Source: Mesorhizobium sp. (GTDB lineage: Bacteria; Pseudomonadota; Alphaproteobacteria; Rhizobiales; Rhizobiaceae). Taken from it: DNA of 64,000 nucleotides. Location: positions 1-64,000 of the forward strand of contig SAQG01000031.1 of NCBI GenBank assembly GCA_004020315.1, read 5' to 3'. The notes beneath the pieces were generated by a model. That model was given only the letters and a program-made list of their open reading frames with translations. It was not told the DNA's origin and searched no databases. Positions within the stretch are counted from its first letter, which is position 1, and every line of letters begins with the position of its first letter. Shown here piece by piece: positions 27,180 through 37,376 of this stretch. A program made the translations under genes and the position numbers.

Positions 27180-30137
27180 ATGCCCAACAAGATGCTGATA
27201 GACGCCTCCCACCCGGAGGAAACACGTGTTGTCGTCGTTCGCGGTAACCGTATTGAAGAATTCGACTTTGAATCTCAGGACAAGAAGCAGCTCAAAGGAA
27301 ATATCTACCTCGCCCGCGTAACCCGCGTCGAACCCTCGCTTCAGGCAGCCTTTGTCGAATATGGCGGCAACCGTCACGGTTTCCTCGCCTTCAGTGAAAT
27401 TCATCCCGATTACTACCAGATTCCGGTCGCCGACCGTCAGGCGCTGCTGCGCGCGGAAGCGCAGGAGGAAGACGAGGACGATGAGGACGGCGAAGGCGAC
27501 GACCGCCAGAGCCGCGATCGCGGGCGGCGCGGACGCCGGCGCGGCGGCAAGAGCCGCGACCGAGGCGAGCACAAGCGTGATGCAGGTGCGGCCGATTCGG
27601 AAGATTCCGTCGATTCCAACGACAGCGGGTCCAATGACAGCGGCTCCAATGAACGCGGCGAACACGGCGAGGATGCGGTCGCGGAGAACGCCTATGGCGT
27701 TTCCGAAAATGTCGAAACGCCATCCGTTACTTCGGAACATGGCGAGGATGTCGCCAGTCATGCTGAGGCGAGTCATAGTGAGACGAGCCATGAGGAGACT
27801 GGGCCTTCCGAAGGCGGTCCAAATTCCATCGCCGCCAGCATCGAAGCGGATGTGATTTCCGAAGCCGTGCCGCAGGCGGAGTCGGCCGGCGAAGCCACGT
27901 CCACCGACAATGATCGCGGCATGCTGGAAGAGGTCCAGTCCTCGCATCCGGACGACCATGAGGTCGAATCGGTCGGCGCCGAGGATGCGCTGGAAGAAGC
28001 GCGCAACCGCCGCAAGCCGGTACGCCGCCAGTACAAGATCCAGGAAGTGATCAAGCGCCGGCAGATACTTCTGGTGCAGGTCGTGAAGGAAGAGCGCGGC
28101 AACAAGGGCGCAGCGCTCACCACCTACCTGTCGCTTGCCGGCCGCTATTCGGTGCTGATGCCGAACACGGCGCGCGGCGGCGGCATTTCGCGCAAGATCA
28201 CCAACGCACAGGACCGCAAGCGGCTGAAGGAGGTCGTCGCCGATCTCGAAGTGCCGCAGGGCATGGGCGTCATCCTGCGCACGGCCGGCGAAAGCCGCAC
28301 CAAGGCCGAGATCAAGCGCGATTACGAATATCTGATGCGGCTTTGGGAAAACGTCCGCAATCTGACGCTGCAGTCCACGGCCCCTGCCCTGGTCTACGAA
28401 GAAGGCAGCCTGATCAAGCGCTCGGTGCGCGACCTCTACAACAAGGACATCGACGAGATCCTGGTCTCCGGCGAAGAGGGCTATCGCGAGGCCAAGGACT
28501 TCATGCGCATGCTGATGCCAAGCCACGCCAAGGTCGTGCAGCCGTTCCGCGACACGACGCCGATCTTCGTGCGCAACGGCATCGAAGCGCAGCTCGACCG
28601 CATGCTGCAGCCGCAGGTGACGCTGAAGAGCGGCGGCTACATCATCATCAACCAGACCGAAGCGCTGGTCGCCATCGACGTCAATTCGGGCCGCTCCACC
28701 AAGGAGCACTCGATCGAGGACACGGCGCTTCACACCAACCTGGAAGCGGCCGAGGAAGTCGCACGGCAGCTGAGGCTGCGCGATCTCGCCGGCCTGATCG
28801 TCATCGACTTCATCGACATGGAGGAGAACCGCAACAACCGCGCCGTCGAGAAGCGGCTGAAGGATCACCTCAAGAACGATCGCGCCCGCATCCAGGTCGG
28901 CCGCATCTCGCATTTCGGCCTGATGGAGATGTCGCGCCAGCGCATCCGTGCCAGCGTGCTGGAATCGACGATGAAGCCCTGCCCGCATTGCGGCGGCACC
29001 GGCCATGTGCGCTCCGATTCGTCTGTCGCGCTGATGGTGGTGCGGGCGATCGAGGAATTCCTGCTCAAGGATTCGCGCAGCCACATCACGGTGCGGACGC
29101 CGGCGGCGACCGCGCTTTATGTGCTCAACCACAAGCGCGGCACGCTGGTGGAACTCGAAAGCCGCTTCGGCCTGACCATCACCGTCGAAGCCGACGACAC
29201 GGTCGGCGCTCAGCATTATGCGATCTTCCGCGGCGCGCTGGCGGAAAAGCCTGCAGGCTTTGTAGAGGTGCGCACCTTGCCCGCCTATGTCGAGCCGGAA
29301 GAGCCCGCCGACGAAATCGTCATCGAGGAGGAGGAAGACGAGGTCGTTGCACCGGCGGAGCAACCGCGCCAAGCCCAGCAGCCGCCGCAGCAGCCAAGGC
29401 CAAGCGAGGATGGCGAAGGCCGCGACCGCAAGCGCCGCAAGCGCCGCAGACGGCGCGGCGGCAAGGATCGCGACCGCGAGCATGGCGCCCCCGTGGAAGG
29501 TGCATCCCTCTCCGCCACTGCCGAGGGCGTCTCCGAAGCCTCAAGCGATGAAGGCGCCGAAGCAGATCACGAGGACCAGGTCGGCGTCACTGAGGCGGTG
29601 GGAGCGTCCGACGACGGTCAAGTGGCGGATGAAGGACAGGGCAAGAAGCGCCGGCGCGGCAAGCGCGGCGGCAAGCGCAATCGCCGTGAAGACGGCGAAG
29701 GCGAGGTCGATGCAGGCACTGCCGAGTCGGCTGACCGTCCCGAAGGCGAAGTCTTGGAGGGCGTAACGGTCTCAAGCGAGCCGGTAGTAGCAACGCCGGT
29801 CGAAGAGCCTGTTGCTCCGGCCAATGACGACATGCCGAGCGCCGAAAAGCCGAAGAAGCCGCGCCGCGTCGCCAAGCCGAAGAAGGCTGCAGCGGACGTC
29901 GTCGCGGAGACGCCGGTCGCCGAGCCGGAAATCGCTGCGGAGGTTCCCGCACCTGTTTCGCAGGAAACAGCCGTGGCCGCCGTCGACGAAAAACCGAAGG
30001 TCCGCCCACCGCGACGCAAGCCCGTACCGGTGGATGCTCCGGTTGAGCCGATCGTGTCCTCGACCGTTGCCGAAGAAGAAAAGACCGAGGAAAAGCCGAA
30101 GCGAGCCGGCTGGTGGCAACGGAAAGGCTTTTTCTAA
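27180..30137 (+). CDS. rne: Ribonuclease E
   Basis: A 985-residue endoribonuclease. An S1 domain (GNIYLARVTRVEPSLQAAFV) is interrupted by about 190 residues of acidic and basic low-complexity sequence (about residues 92-282), then resumes at YKIQEVIKRRQILLVQVVKE and GNKGAALTTYLSLAGRY. DNase-I-like catalytic residues are in ALVAIDVNSGR and IVIDFIDME. The Zn-link CPHCGG follows. The C-terminal third is arginine/lysine-rich and alanine/proline/glutamate-rich, the unstructured scaffold for the degradosome. ATG 27180 has GGGAAACGA upstream; GTG 27165 is less likely. Confidence 0.96.
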   Translation: MPNKMLIDASHPEETRVVVVRGNRIEEFDFESQDKKQLKGNIYLARVTRVEPSLQAAFVEYGGNRHGFLAFSEIHPDYYQIPVADRQALLRAEAQEEDEDDEDGEGDDRQSRDRGRRGRRRGGKSRDRGEHKRDAGAADSEDSVDSNDSGSNDSGSNERGEHGEDAVAENAYGVSENVETPSVTSEHGEDVASHAEASHSETSHEETGPSEGGPNSIAASIEADVISEAVPQAESAGEATSTDNDRGMLEEVQSSHPDDHEVESVGAEDALEEARNRRKPVRRQYKIQEVIKRRQILLVQVVKEERGNKGAALTTYLSLAGRYSVLMPNTARGGGISRKITNAQDRKRLKEVVADLEVPQGMGVILRTAGESRTKAEIKRDYEYLMRLWENVRNLTLQSTAPALVYEEGSLIKRSVRDLYNKDIDEILVSGEEGYREAKDFMRMLMPSHAKVVQPFRDTTPIFVRNGIEAQLDRMLQPQVTLKSGGYIIINQTEALVAIDVNSGRSTKEHSIEDTALHTNLEAAEEVARQLRLRDLAGLIVIDFIDMEENRNNRAVEKRLKDHLKNDRARIQVGRISHFGLMEMSRQRIRASVLESTMKPCPHCGGTGHVRSDSSVALMVVRAIEEFLLKDSRSHITVRTPAATALYVLNHKRGTLVELESRFGLTITVEADDTVGAQHYAIFRGALAEKPAGFVEVRTLPAYVEPEEPADEIVIEEEEDEVVAPAEQPRQAQQPPQQPRPSEDGEGRDRKRRKRRRRRGGKDRDREHGAPVEGASLSATAEGVSEASSDEGAEADHEDQVGVTEAVGASDDGQVADEGQGKKRRRGKRGGKRNRREDGEGEVDAGTAESADRPEGEVLEGVTVSSEPVVATPVEEPVAPANDDMPSAEKPKKPRRVAKPKKAAADVVAETPVAEPEIAAEVPAPVSQETAVAAVDEKPKVRPPRRKPVPVDAPVEPIVSSTVAEEEKTEEKPKRAGWWQRKGFF

Positions 30138-30169
30138 GTTTTTCAGCTTCTTGGGATAATTTCTGACTA

Positions 30170-30207
30170 AAAAATCCCGCGCCGTCGAAGGACGGCGCGG
30201 GATTTTT
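30170..30207. terminator. Bidirectional intrinsic terminator between rne and glsA
   Basis: A perfect 17-bp stem: AAAAATCCCGCGCCGTC (30170-30186), loop GAAG, then its exact complement to 30207 ending in TTTTT. The A-run and T-run give a U-tract on both strands, so it can end rne rightwards and glsA leftwards. Confidence 0.93.
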
Positions 30208-30234
30208 AATGTCTGACACCAGCGTTTCTGCGCA

Positions 30235-31164
30235 TTACGGCGCGAAGACCGACCAGTTCATCATCTTTGCCAATCTTTCCAGCGCAATCGATCCCAGCCT
30301 GGAATTGCCGTTGGCGTTGAGGCCGGGCGACCATACGGCGAGCGTGGCCACGCCCGGCACGATCGCCAAAATGCCGCCGCCGACGCCGCTCTTGCCCGGG
30401 ATGCCGACGCGAAAGGCGAAATCGCCGGAGCCGTCATAATGACCGCAGGTCAGCATCATCGCGCCAATGCGGCGGGCGCGCTCGGCCGACACCACGGAAT
30501 GACCGGTCGCCGGGTTCTTACCGCCATTGGCGAGGAAGCGACCGGCCAAAGCCAGTTGCCGGCAGCTCATGGCGATGGCGCAATGGTGGAAATAGACGCC
30601 CAGCGCCAGATCCGGCGCATGGTTGAGATTGCCGAATGATTTCATGTAGTTGGCAAGCGCCAAGTTGCGAAAGCCGGTGGCACGTTCCGAAGCCGCGACC
30701 TCGCGGTCGATGATGATGGTCTCGTCGTCGGCCAGGAACTGGATGAAGCGCAGGATCTCGCCGATTGCCTCGCGCGGCTGGTGCCCGGCGAGCAGAATGT
30801 CGGAAATGACGATGGCGCCGGCATTGATGAACGGATTGCGCGGAATGCCGTTCTCGTGCTCGAGTTGGACGATCGAGTTGAACGGGTTGCCCGAAGGCTC
30901 GCGCCCGACACGCTGCCACAGTGCGTCGCCGACATTGCCGAGCGCCAATGTCAGCGTGAACACCTTCGAAATGCTCTGGATCGAAAACGGCTCATCGGCG
31001 TCGCCCGCCACCAGCACGCGACCGTCATTGGTCACGGCGGCAATACCGAACTTTTTCGGATCGACCTTGCCGAGCTGCGGAATGTAGGTCGCGACTTCGC
31101 CGCGATCCGTGCGCTCCGCCATTTCGGCGGCAATTTCGGTCAAAGCCTGTTCGAGGTCCGGCAT
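30235..31164 (-). CDS. glsA: Glutaminase A
   Basis: A 309-residue beta-lactamase-like glutaminase. The catalytic SxxK is SISKVF, and the family signatures [23 protein letters not shown] and [14 protein letters not shown] are present. It hydrolyses glutamine to glutamate and ammonia in the cytoplasm. It starts six bases after the aminotransferase stop, so both are probably one transcript. It converges on rne through a shared terminator. Confidence 0.95.
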   Translation of the reverse strand: MPDLEQALTEIAAEMAERTDRGEVATYIPQLGKVDPKKFGIAAVTNDGRVLVAGDADEPFSIQSISKVFTLTLALGNVGDALWQRVGREPSGNPFNSIVQLEHENGIPRNPFINAGAIVISDILLAGHQPREAIGEILRFIQFLADDETIIIDREVAASERATGFRNLALANYMKSFGNLNHAPDLALGVYFHHCAIAMSCRQLALAGRFLANGGKNPATGHSVVSAERARRIGAMMLTCGHYDGSGDFAFRVGIPGKSGVGGGILAIVPGVATLAVWSPGLNANGNSRLGSIALERLAKMMNWSVFAP

Positions 31165-31169
31165 TCGCG

Positions 31170-32318
31170 CTACTTCAGCCAGCGCTCGATGCGCCTCATC
31201 GCCTCGACCATCTCATCGTGGCTGCCGGCATAGGAAAAGCGCATGGTTCGATGGCCTTGAAGCGGATCGAAATCGCGGCCGGGCGTCGCCGCCACATGCG
31301 CCTCGGCCAGCATCTTGCGCGCGAAGGCCATGCTGTCGTTGGTATGCCTGGTGACATCGCAGAAGGCGTAGAACGCCCCGTCCATCGGTGCCGCCAGCGC
31401 AAAGCCGAGTTCGGGCAGGCGTTTCATCAAAAGCTCGCGGTTCCAGGCGTAACGCGCCTTCACCGCTTCCAATTCCCCGGTCGCCTTGAACGCCTCGATC
31501 GCGGCGATCTGGGACAGTTCCGGCGGTGAGATGTAGAGACTCTGGGCGATGCGCTCGACCGGCCGCACCAATGCTTCCGGCAGCACCATCCAGCCGATGC
31601 GCCAACCGGTCATGCAGTAATATTTCGAAAAGGAATTGATCACCGTTACGTCAGGGCCGTAGGCAAGCGCCGTGGTGTCCAGCGCAGCGTAAGCCAGCCG
31701 GTGATAGATCTCGTCGGAGATCACGGCGATGCCGAGCTCTTCCACCGTCGTCACCAGCGCCGACAGCTCGTCGGCGGGGATGATCGCGCCGGTCGGATTG
31801 GCCGGGCTGGCAAACAACACGCCCTTCAGCTTCTTTTCGCGATGCGCGGTCTTCAGATGTTCGGCGTGGAGATAGGCATCGCCGGCGAGCTCGATCTCGA
31901 CGATCTCGATGCCGAGCGCGGCCATGATGTTGCGATAGGCCGGATAGCCGGGTGCGGCGATGGCGACACGATCGCCTGGATCGAACATCGCCAGAAAGGC
32001 CAGGTTGAAGGCGGCCGACGATCCGGTGGTGACGGCGATCCGGCTGGGCGAGATGGCGAGCCCATAGTGGTCCGCGTAGTGCTGCGCGATGGCCTCGCGC
32101 AGGCCGGAAAGACCCAACGCGTCGGTGTAGCCGATGCGGCCCATCTTCAACGCGTTCGTCGCTGCCTGCCTGACCCCGGCCGGCGCCGGATCAGACGGCT
32201 GGCCAACAGCCATGGAAACAACGGGCACGCCCTTGGCCTTCAGCCGATTCGCTTCCGCCAGAATGTCCATGGCGTGGAACGGTTCGACGTCGCCGCGACG
32301 CGAAAGCGATACAACCAT
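31170..32318 (-). CDS. PLP-dependent aminotransferase, class I
   Basis: A 382-residue fold-type I aminotransferase. [15 protein letters not shown] holds the Schiff-base lysine; SPANPTGAI and [10 protein letters not shown] hold cofactor-binding residues; MRFSYAGS holds the substrate-carboxylate Arg. It belongs to the aspartate/aromatic aminotransferase-like group, but the amino donor and acceptor cannot be fixed from sequence. It leads a two-gene unit with glsA, which suggests a link to glutamate metabolism. Confidence 0.9.
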   Translation of the reverse strand: MVVSLSRRGDVEPFHAMDILAEANRLKAKGVPVVSMAVGQPSDPAPAGVRQAATNALKMGRIGYTDALGLSGLREAIAQHYADHYGLAISPSRIAVTTGSSAAFNLAFLAMFDPGDRVAIAAPGYPAYRNIMAALGIEIVEIELAGDAYLHAEHLKTAHREKKLKGVLFASPANPTGAIIPADELSALVTTVEELGIAVISDEIYHRLAYAALDTTALAYGPDVTVINSFSKYYCMTGWRIGWMVLPEALVRPVERIAQSLYISPPELSQIAAIEAFKATGELEAVKARYAWNRELLMKRLPELGFALAAPMDGAFYAFCDVTRHTNDSMAFARKMLAEAHVAATPGRDFDPLQGHRTMRFSYAGSHDEMVEAMRRIERWLK

Positions 32319-32486
32319 TTGACCTCGTTCCTTATCGGCCCTTGGGTCGGCCCTTGCCGGCTGCCGGCGCCGAGCTTTGGCGTCCCGCGCCGCACAAATG
32401 CCCGATTGATGTGAGGATCACAAGTTCGGTAAAGTTTCAGTGCCGACTTTTCATCCTTCGCCCGCTCGTCTACCAGTGGACCTGCC

Positions 32487-33881
32487 ATGTTGAGCCGACC
32501 CAAATCGACGATAGCCAGGGCAGCGCGCGTCTTCGCGACGCTTTCGCTTGCCGCGACGGTCGCTGTGACCGGCACGGTCAGCGCCTTCGCGCAAAACGTG
32601 CCGGTGGTGCGCGATGCCGAGATCGAAGCGCTGGTGCGCGACTATGCGCGGCCGATCTTCAGGGCCGCGGGCCTGCCGGAAGACGGCGTCGACATCGTGC
32701 TGGTCAACGACCAGAGTTTCAACGCTTTCGTTGCCGGGTCCCGCCTGTTCATCAACACCGGCGCCCTGATGTCGGCGGAGACGCCCAACGAGATCATCGG
32801 CGTCATCGCCCATGAAGCCGGCCACATTGCCGGCGGGCATCAGCAAAAGTTGCGCAACCAGATCGAACGCGCCAAAACGATGGCTATCATCGCGACGCTG
32901 CTTGGCGCTGGTGCCATCGCTGCCGGCGCCACCACCAAAAGCCGGGGCCTCGCCGGCGCCGGCATGGGGGTTGCAGCTGGTGGCGGCGAGATGGCACAGC
33001 GCAGTATCCTCGCCTATCAGCGCACCGAAGAGATGACCGCCGACCGCTCGGCGATAACCTATCTCAATGCCACCGGTCAGTCCGGCCTGGGCATGCTGAA
33101 GACATTCGGCCGCTTTCAGAGCGCGCTCTCGCTGTCGGGAGCGCAGGTCGATCCCTACCGGATCAGCCATCCGCTGCCGCGGGAACGCATCGCCAACCTC
33201 GAAGTGCTAGTCAAGCAGAGCCCCTATCTCGACAAAGTCGATCCGCCGGCACTGCAGCAGCGGCACGACATGATGCGGATCAAGATCGCCGCTTATATGG
33301 GAGGCAAGGCCGCCGCTTCGCGGCTGATGCGCAAGAACCCGGGCAGCCTCGCCTCGCAATATGGCGACGCGCAGACGAGCTATCTGTTCGGCGATCTGGC
33401 CGGGGCGCTCGCCAAAACCAACGCGCTGATCAAGGCACAGCCGAAAAACCCCTATTTCCAGGAATTGCGCGGCGACATCCTGATGAAAGCGAACAAACCG
33501 AAGGCTGCCGCGGAAGCCTATGCCAAGGCGGTCAGCCTCGATCCGGCGCGATCCGGGCTGCTGCCGGTCTCCTACGGCCAGGCGCTGATGGCCATCGGCA
33601 CGCCCGATTCCCTGGAGAAAGCGGTGGTGCAGATCAATAAGGGCCTCGGGCGCGACCGGGAAAACGCCGTCGGTTACCGCCATCTGGCGCAGGCCTATGG
33701 CGAGCTCGGCAACATTCCGGCCGCCGACCTTGCGACCGCCGAAGGCCATTTCTATTCCGGCGCCTACAAGGATGCCAAGATCTTCGCAATGCGTGCGCAG
33801 ATGAAAATGAAGCGCGGCGAGCCGGGCTGGATCCGCGCGCAAGACATCATAAACTACGCACCATCAGGCAAGAAAAAGTGA
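32487..33881 (+). CDS. M48 family metalloprotease with TPRs (BepA-like)
   Basis: A 464-residue periplasmic protease/chaperone. A signal peptide (ATLSLAATVAVTGTVSAFAQ) precedes the M48 domain, with zinc motif HEAGH at 109-113 and the third ligand region TEEMTADRSA. Tetratricopeptide repeats fill about 300-460 (YFQELRGDILMKANKPKAAA). This is the layout of BepA/YfgC, which helps assemble or degrade outer-membrane proteins such as LptD. It precedes a DsbA-like oxidoreductase on the same strand, a sensible partner for disulfide-bearing substrates. Confidence 0.92.
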   Translation: MLSRPKSTIARAARVFATLSLAATVAVTGTVSAFAQNVPVVRDAEIEALVRDYARPIFRAAGLPEDGVDIVLVNDQSFNAFVAGSRLFINTGALMSAETPNEIIGVIAHEAGHIAGGHQQKLRNQIERAKTMAIIATLLGAGAIAAGATTKSRGLAGAGMGVAAGGGEMAQRSILAYQRTEEMTADRSAITYLNATGQSGLGMLKTFGRFQSALSLSGAQVDPYRISHPLPRERIANLEVLVKQSPYLDKVDPPALQQRHDMMRIKIAAYMGGKAAASRLMRKNPGSLASQYGDAQTSYLFGDLAGALAKTNALIKAQPKNPYFQELRGDILMKANKPKAAAEAYAKAVSLDPARSGLLPVSYGQALMAIGTPDSLEKAVVQINKGLGRDRENAVGYRHLAQAYGELGNIPAADLATAEGHFYSGAYKDAKIFAMRAQMKMKRGEPGWIRAQDIINYAPSGKKK

Positions 33882-33950
33882 ACCTTCCGGCCGTGCGCGG
33901 CGACATGTAGTCGGACAAATCGGGCTGGAAATCAGGCAAGAGGATTAGGG

Positions 33951-34757
33951 ATGATGAACAAGGCAATTCTGCTGGGCACCACGGGCGTGGCGGTCGCTCT
34001 CGCCATGCTGGGTTTCGGGTTCGTGACCGGAAGTCCGCAGACGGCAAAGGCCGATGCCGCGCAGGTCGCCCAGGCGGCGTCCGCCGACACCAAGATCGAC
34101 CGGGCCGAAATCGAGGGCATCATCCGCGACTATCTCTTGAAGAACCCGGAAGTGCTGCTGGAGGCTCAGGAAGCGCTCGAGGCCAAGCAGAAGGAGGCGC
34201 AGCAGGTTGCCAGCCTCAGCGTCATCAAAAATGCCAAGGACCAGATCTTCAATTCGGCTTTCGACGGCGTCGTCGGCAATCCGAACGGCAAGGTCACCAT
34301 CGTCGAGTTCTACGATTACAATTGCGGCTACTGCAAACGCGCCATGGAGGACATGCAGACGCTGACGACAGCCGATCCGGACCTGCGCTTCGTGCTCAAG
34401 GAGTTCCCGATCCTCGGCCCGGATTCGCAGAAGGCGAGCGTCGTCTCGATGGCCTTCCACCTGATGATGCCGGAGAAATACGGCGAGTTCCACAACGCAC
34501 TGCTCGGCGCCCAGGGACGCGCCACCGAAGCGGCGGCCATCAAGGTAGCGCTTTCGCTCGGCGCCAACGAAGCGGCGCTGCGCGAGAAGATGAAGGACCC
34601 GTCGATCGCCGAGGCCCTCTCCAAGACGTACGACCTTGCCAACAAGCTGGCCATCACCGGAACGCCCTCGTATGTGGTCGGCAACGAGGTGGTGTTCGGG
34701 GCGCTTGGGCAGGAAGTGCTGGCGGAGAAGATCGAGGCGGCCAAGGCCGCGCTCTGA
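33951..34757 (+). CDS. DsbA-family thiol:disulfide oxidoreductase
   Basis: A 268-residue periplasmic thioredoxin-fold protein. The N-terminal signal/anchor (AILLGTTGVAVALAMLGFGF) precedes an acidic helical segment, then the catalytic CGYC (Cys125, Cys128) and the cis-proline loop ITGTPSYVVG. It resembles the BdbD/ScsC-type DsbA group rather than classical DsbA. Sixty-nine bases separate it from the BepA-like gene, so shared transcription is possible. The region after the stop holds two large hairpins. Confidence 0.92.
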   Translation: MMNKAILLGTTGVAVALAMLGFGFVTGSPQTAKADAAQVAQAASADTKIDRAEIEGIIRDYLLKNPEVLLEAQEALEAKQKEAQQVASLSVIKNAKDQIFNSAFDGVVGNPNGKVTIVEFYDYNCGYCKRAMEDMQTLTTADPDLRFVLKEFPILGPDSQKASVVSMAFHLMMPEKYGEFHNALLGAQGRATEAAAIKVALSLGANEAALREKMKDPSIAEALSKTYDLANKLAITGTPSYVVGNEVVFGALGQEVLAEKIEAAKAAL

Positions 34758-34882
34758 TCGGCCGCTGGCTTTCGGCGCAAGCCATTTTCCGCCTGTTGTG
34801 GACAGCGAAAGAACCCACTTGCGCTCTTTTCGCAGGCGTCTAAGCCCATTATAGAGGTCCGGCGCGCCGACTGATGCCGGCG

Positions 34883-34956
34883 CTGATGTGGTGGATTTGA
34901 AGTTCCTGCTACTTTGGTGGCATCAGCGTTCAGGAACTTCAAATCCACCACATCAG
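34883..34956. repeat. 26-bp perfect inverted repeat (hairpin 1)
   Basis: The left arm at 34883-34908 (CTGATGTGGTGGATTTGAAG and on) is exactly complementary to 34931-34956, with a 22-base loop. AAAA follows rather than a T-run. It sits 126 bases after the dsbA-like stop. It may be a dispersed palindromic element that also shields the 3' end. Confidence 0.9.
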
Positions 34957-34971
34957 AAAATGTATAAATTG

Positions 34972-35050
34972 CCAGTGTGGCTTTGAATCCGAAATTCGTT
35001 CAAAGCGCTGCTCCAAGGTATTGCGAATTTTGGATTCAAAACCACACTGG
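34972..35050. repeat. 27-bp inverted repeat (hairpin 2)
   Basis: The left arm at 34972-34998 (CCAGTGTGGCTTTGAATCCG and on) matches the complement of 35024-35050 at 25 of 27 positions. Both mismatches are G-U compatible in RNA, so the RNA stem is complete. The loop is 25 bases. It starts 15 bases after hairpin 1 and ends 14 bases before the aroQ start, close to its ribosome site. Confidence 0.9.
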
Positions 35051-35064
35051 GAAAGGTCGGCACT

Positions 35065-35499
35065 TTGAAAACGGTTTTCGTCCTGAACGGTCCCAACCTC
35101 AACGCGCTCGGCAAGCGCGAACCGGGCATCTATGGTGGCAAGACGCTTGCCGCGATTGCCGACGATTGCAAGCAGGCAGGTGCGGCACTTGGGCTCGAAA
35201 TCGATTTTCGTCAGTCGAACCACGAGGGCGACCTCGTCGATTGGATACAGGAAGCCGCCGACAAGGCTGTCGGCATCGTCATCAATCCGGGCGCCTACAG
35301 CCACACCTCGATCGCCATTCACGACGCCATCCGCTCTGTTGCGCCATTGCCCGTCGCCGAAGTTCATCTTTCCAACATCCATGCGCGGGAATCATTCCGC
35401 CACGTTTCCATGGTCTCGCCGGTCGCCGTTGGTGTGATCTGCGGGTTCGGGCCGCTCGGCTACACACTGGCGCTGCAGGCGCTGGCCGCACGCCTATGA
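35065..35499 (+). CDS. aroQ: 3-dehydroquinate dehydratase, type II
   Basis: A 144-residue dodecameric dehydratase of the shikimate pathway. [20 protein letters not shown] carries the catalytic Tyr loop, [17 protein letters not shown] the SNHEG motif, [17 protein letters not shown] the anion-binding and His region, and [15 protein letters not shown] the C-terminal signature. It starts at TTG 35065, giving [11 protein letters not shown]. It heads aroQ-accB-accC, a conserved alphaproteobacterial order. Confidence 0.96.
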   Translation: MKTVFVLNGPNLNALGKREPGIYGGKTLAAIADDCKQAGAALGLEIDFRQSNHEGDLVDWIQEAADKAVGIVINPGAYSHTSIAIHDAIRSVAPLPVAEVHLSNIHARESFRHVSMVSPVAVGVICGFGPLGYTLALQALAARL

Positions 35500-35525
35500 C
35501 CGGCCAACAAACAGAAGGCTCGAAA

Positions 35526-35984
35526 ATGTCGATAAAGAAGAACGGTGTTGACCAGCAGCTTATCCGCGATCTGGCGGGCATACTGAACGACACCAACCTC
35601 ACCGAGATCGAGGTCGAGCTGGGCGACTTGAAGGTGCGGGTGTCGCGACAGGCGCCGGCCGTCCATGCGGTCGCCGCACCGCAGCCCGTCTATGCGCCAC
35701 CGGCAGCGCAGCCAGCTGCCGCAGCCGCCCCGGCAGCGGCCGACGTGTCCAAGAACGCGGTGGCCTCGCCCATGGTCGGCACCGCCTACCTGGCGCCGTC
35801 GCCCGACGCCAAGGCGTTCATCGAGGTCGGCCAGCAGGTCAAGGAAGGCCAGACGCTACTGATCATCGAGGCGATGAAGACGATGAACCAGATCCCTTCG
35901 CCCCGTGCCGGCACGGTGACGGCGATCCTGTTCGAGGATGCGCAGCCGGTCGAATATGGCATGCCGCTCGTCGTGATCGAGTAG
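35526..35984 (+). CDS. accB: Biotin carboxyl carrier protein of acetyl-CoA carboxylase
   Basis: A 152-residue BCCP. An N-terminal region ([20 protein letters not shown]) contacts the carboxylase, an Ala/Pro linker spans about 43-75, and the biotinyl domain ends with EAMKTMN, with Lys118 biotinylated. The start ATG 35526 follows AGGCTCGAAA. It lies 26 bases after aroQ and 19 before accC. Confidence 0.96.
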   Translation: MSIKKNGVDQQLIRDLAGILNDTNLTEIEVELGDLKVRVSRQAPAVHAVAAPQPVYAPPAAQPAAAAAPAAADVSKNAVASPMVGTAYLAPSPDAKAFIEVGQQVKEGQTLLIIEAMKTMNQIPSPRAGTVTAILFEDAQPVEYGMPLVVIE

Positions 35985-36003
35985 AGCCGGGAACAGCCGC
36001 AAA

Positions 36004-37347
36004 ATGTTCCAGAAAATCCTCATCGCCAATCGCGGCGAAATCGCTCTGAGGGTGCTGCGCGCCTGCAAGGAGCTCGGCATCCAGACGGTGGTGGTGCATT
36101 CGACCGCTGACGCCGACGCCATGCATGTGCGGCTCGCCGACGAGAGCGTCTGCATCGGCCCGCCACCGTCGCGCGACAGCTATCTCAACATCCACCAGAT
36201 CGTTGCGGCCTGCGAGATCACCGGCGCCGACGCGGTGCATCCGGGCTACGGCTTCCTGTCCGAGAATGCCAAATTCGCGGATATCCTCGCCGCGCACAAC
36301 ATCACCTTCATCGGCCCGTCCGGCGATCACATCCGCATCATGGGCGACAAGATCGAGGCCAAGCGCACCGCAAAGCGTCTTGGCATTCCGGTGGTGCCCG
36401 GCTCCGACGGGGCGGTCACCGAGGAAAAGGAAGCCAAACACATCGCCGCCGAGATCGGCTATCCCGTGATCATCAAGGCGTCGGCCGGCGGCGGCGGACG
36501 CGGCATGAAGGTGGCGCGCAGCGAAGCCGATCTTGTAGTCGCGCTGCAGACGGCGCGCTCGGAAGCCGGCGCCGCTTTTGGCGACGACGCCGTCTACATC
36601 GAGAAGTATCTCGAAAAGCCGCGCCACATCGAGGTGCAGGTGTTCGGTGACGGTGCCGGCCGCGGCGTGCATTTCGGCGAACGCGACTGTTCGCTGCAGC
36701 GCCGCCACCAGAAGGTCTGGGAAGAGGCGCCCTCGCCGGCGCTCAACGCCGAGGAGCGCGCGCATATCGGCGGCGTCTGCGCCAGGGCTATCGCCGATCT
36801 CGGCTACTCCGGCGCCGGCACCATCGAATTCCTCTATGAGAACGGCGAGTTCTATTTCATCGAGATGAATACGCGCCTGCAGGTCGAGCATCCGGTGACG
36901 GAGGCAATCACCGGCATCGACCTCGTGCATGAGCAGATCCGCGTCGCCTCGGGCGGCGGGCTTTCCATGCGCCAGGAAGAGATCCGCTTTCAGGGCCACG
37001 CCATCGAGTGCCGCATCAATGCCGAGGATCCGCGCACCTTCACCCCCTCGCCCGGCACGATCACCCACTTCCACACGCCGGGCGGCCTCGGCATCCGTGT
37101 CGATTCCGGCGTCTATTCCGGCTATAAGATCCCGCCTTACTACGACAGCCTGATCGGCAAGCTGATCGTGCACGGCCGCAACCGCGTCGAATGCATGATG
37201 CGGCTGCGGCGGGCGCTCGACGAATTCGTCGTCGACGGCATCAAGACGACGCTGCCGCTGTTTCGCGATCTTGTCGGTAATGCCGATATCGCCAATGGCG
37301 AGTATGACATCCACTGGCTGGAAAAATATCTGGCCGAAGAGGATTAG
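36004..37347 (+). CDS. accC: Biotin carboxylase subunit of acetyl-CoA carboxylase
   Basis: A 447-residue ATP-grasp enzyme. [18 protein letters not shown] is the N-terminal signature, the glycine loop is [25 protein letters not shown] and [14 protein letters not shown] hold catalytic and metal residues, and the C-terminal domain holds ECRINAEDP. It carboxylates biotin on AccB using bicarbonate and ATP, the first step of malonyl-CoA formation. Operon with accB upstream and aat 29 bases downstream. Confidence 0.97.
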   Translation: MFQKILIANRGEIALRVLRACKELGIQTVVVHSTADADAMHVRLADESVCIGPPPSRDSYLNIHQIVAACEITGADAVHPGYGFLSENAKFADILAAHNITFIGPSGDHIRIMGDKIEAKRTAKRLGIPVVPGSDGAVTEEKEAKHIAAEIGYPVIIKASAGGGGRGMKVARSEADLVVALQTARSEAGAAFGDDAVYIEKYLEKPRHIEVQVFGDGAGRGVHFGERDCSLQRRHQKVWEEAPSPALNAEERAHIGGVCARAIADLGYSGAGTIEFLYENGEFYFIEMNTRLQVEHPVTEAITGIDLVHEQIRVASGGGLSMRQEEIRFQGHAIECRINAEDPRTFTPSPGTITHFHTPGGLGIRVDSGVYSGYKIPPYYDSLIGKLIVHGRNRVECMMRLRRALDEFVVDGIKTTLPLFRDLVGNADIANGEYDIHWLEKYLAEED

Positions 37348-37376
37348 GTCGCGAACTTATAGAATATAATGACGCG

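Noticed and set aside
26837-27247. A 136-residue plus-strand frame in the rne leader
   Set aside because: It overlaps the rne start out of frame, has no family features, and starts without a ribosome site; more likely leader RNA.
27066-29483. An 805-residue minus-strand frame opposite rne
   Set aside because: It is the antisense shadow of the rne gene in GC-rich DNA; composition is His/Asp/Arg-rich with no domain, and the plus-strand RNase E is unambiguous.
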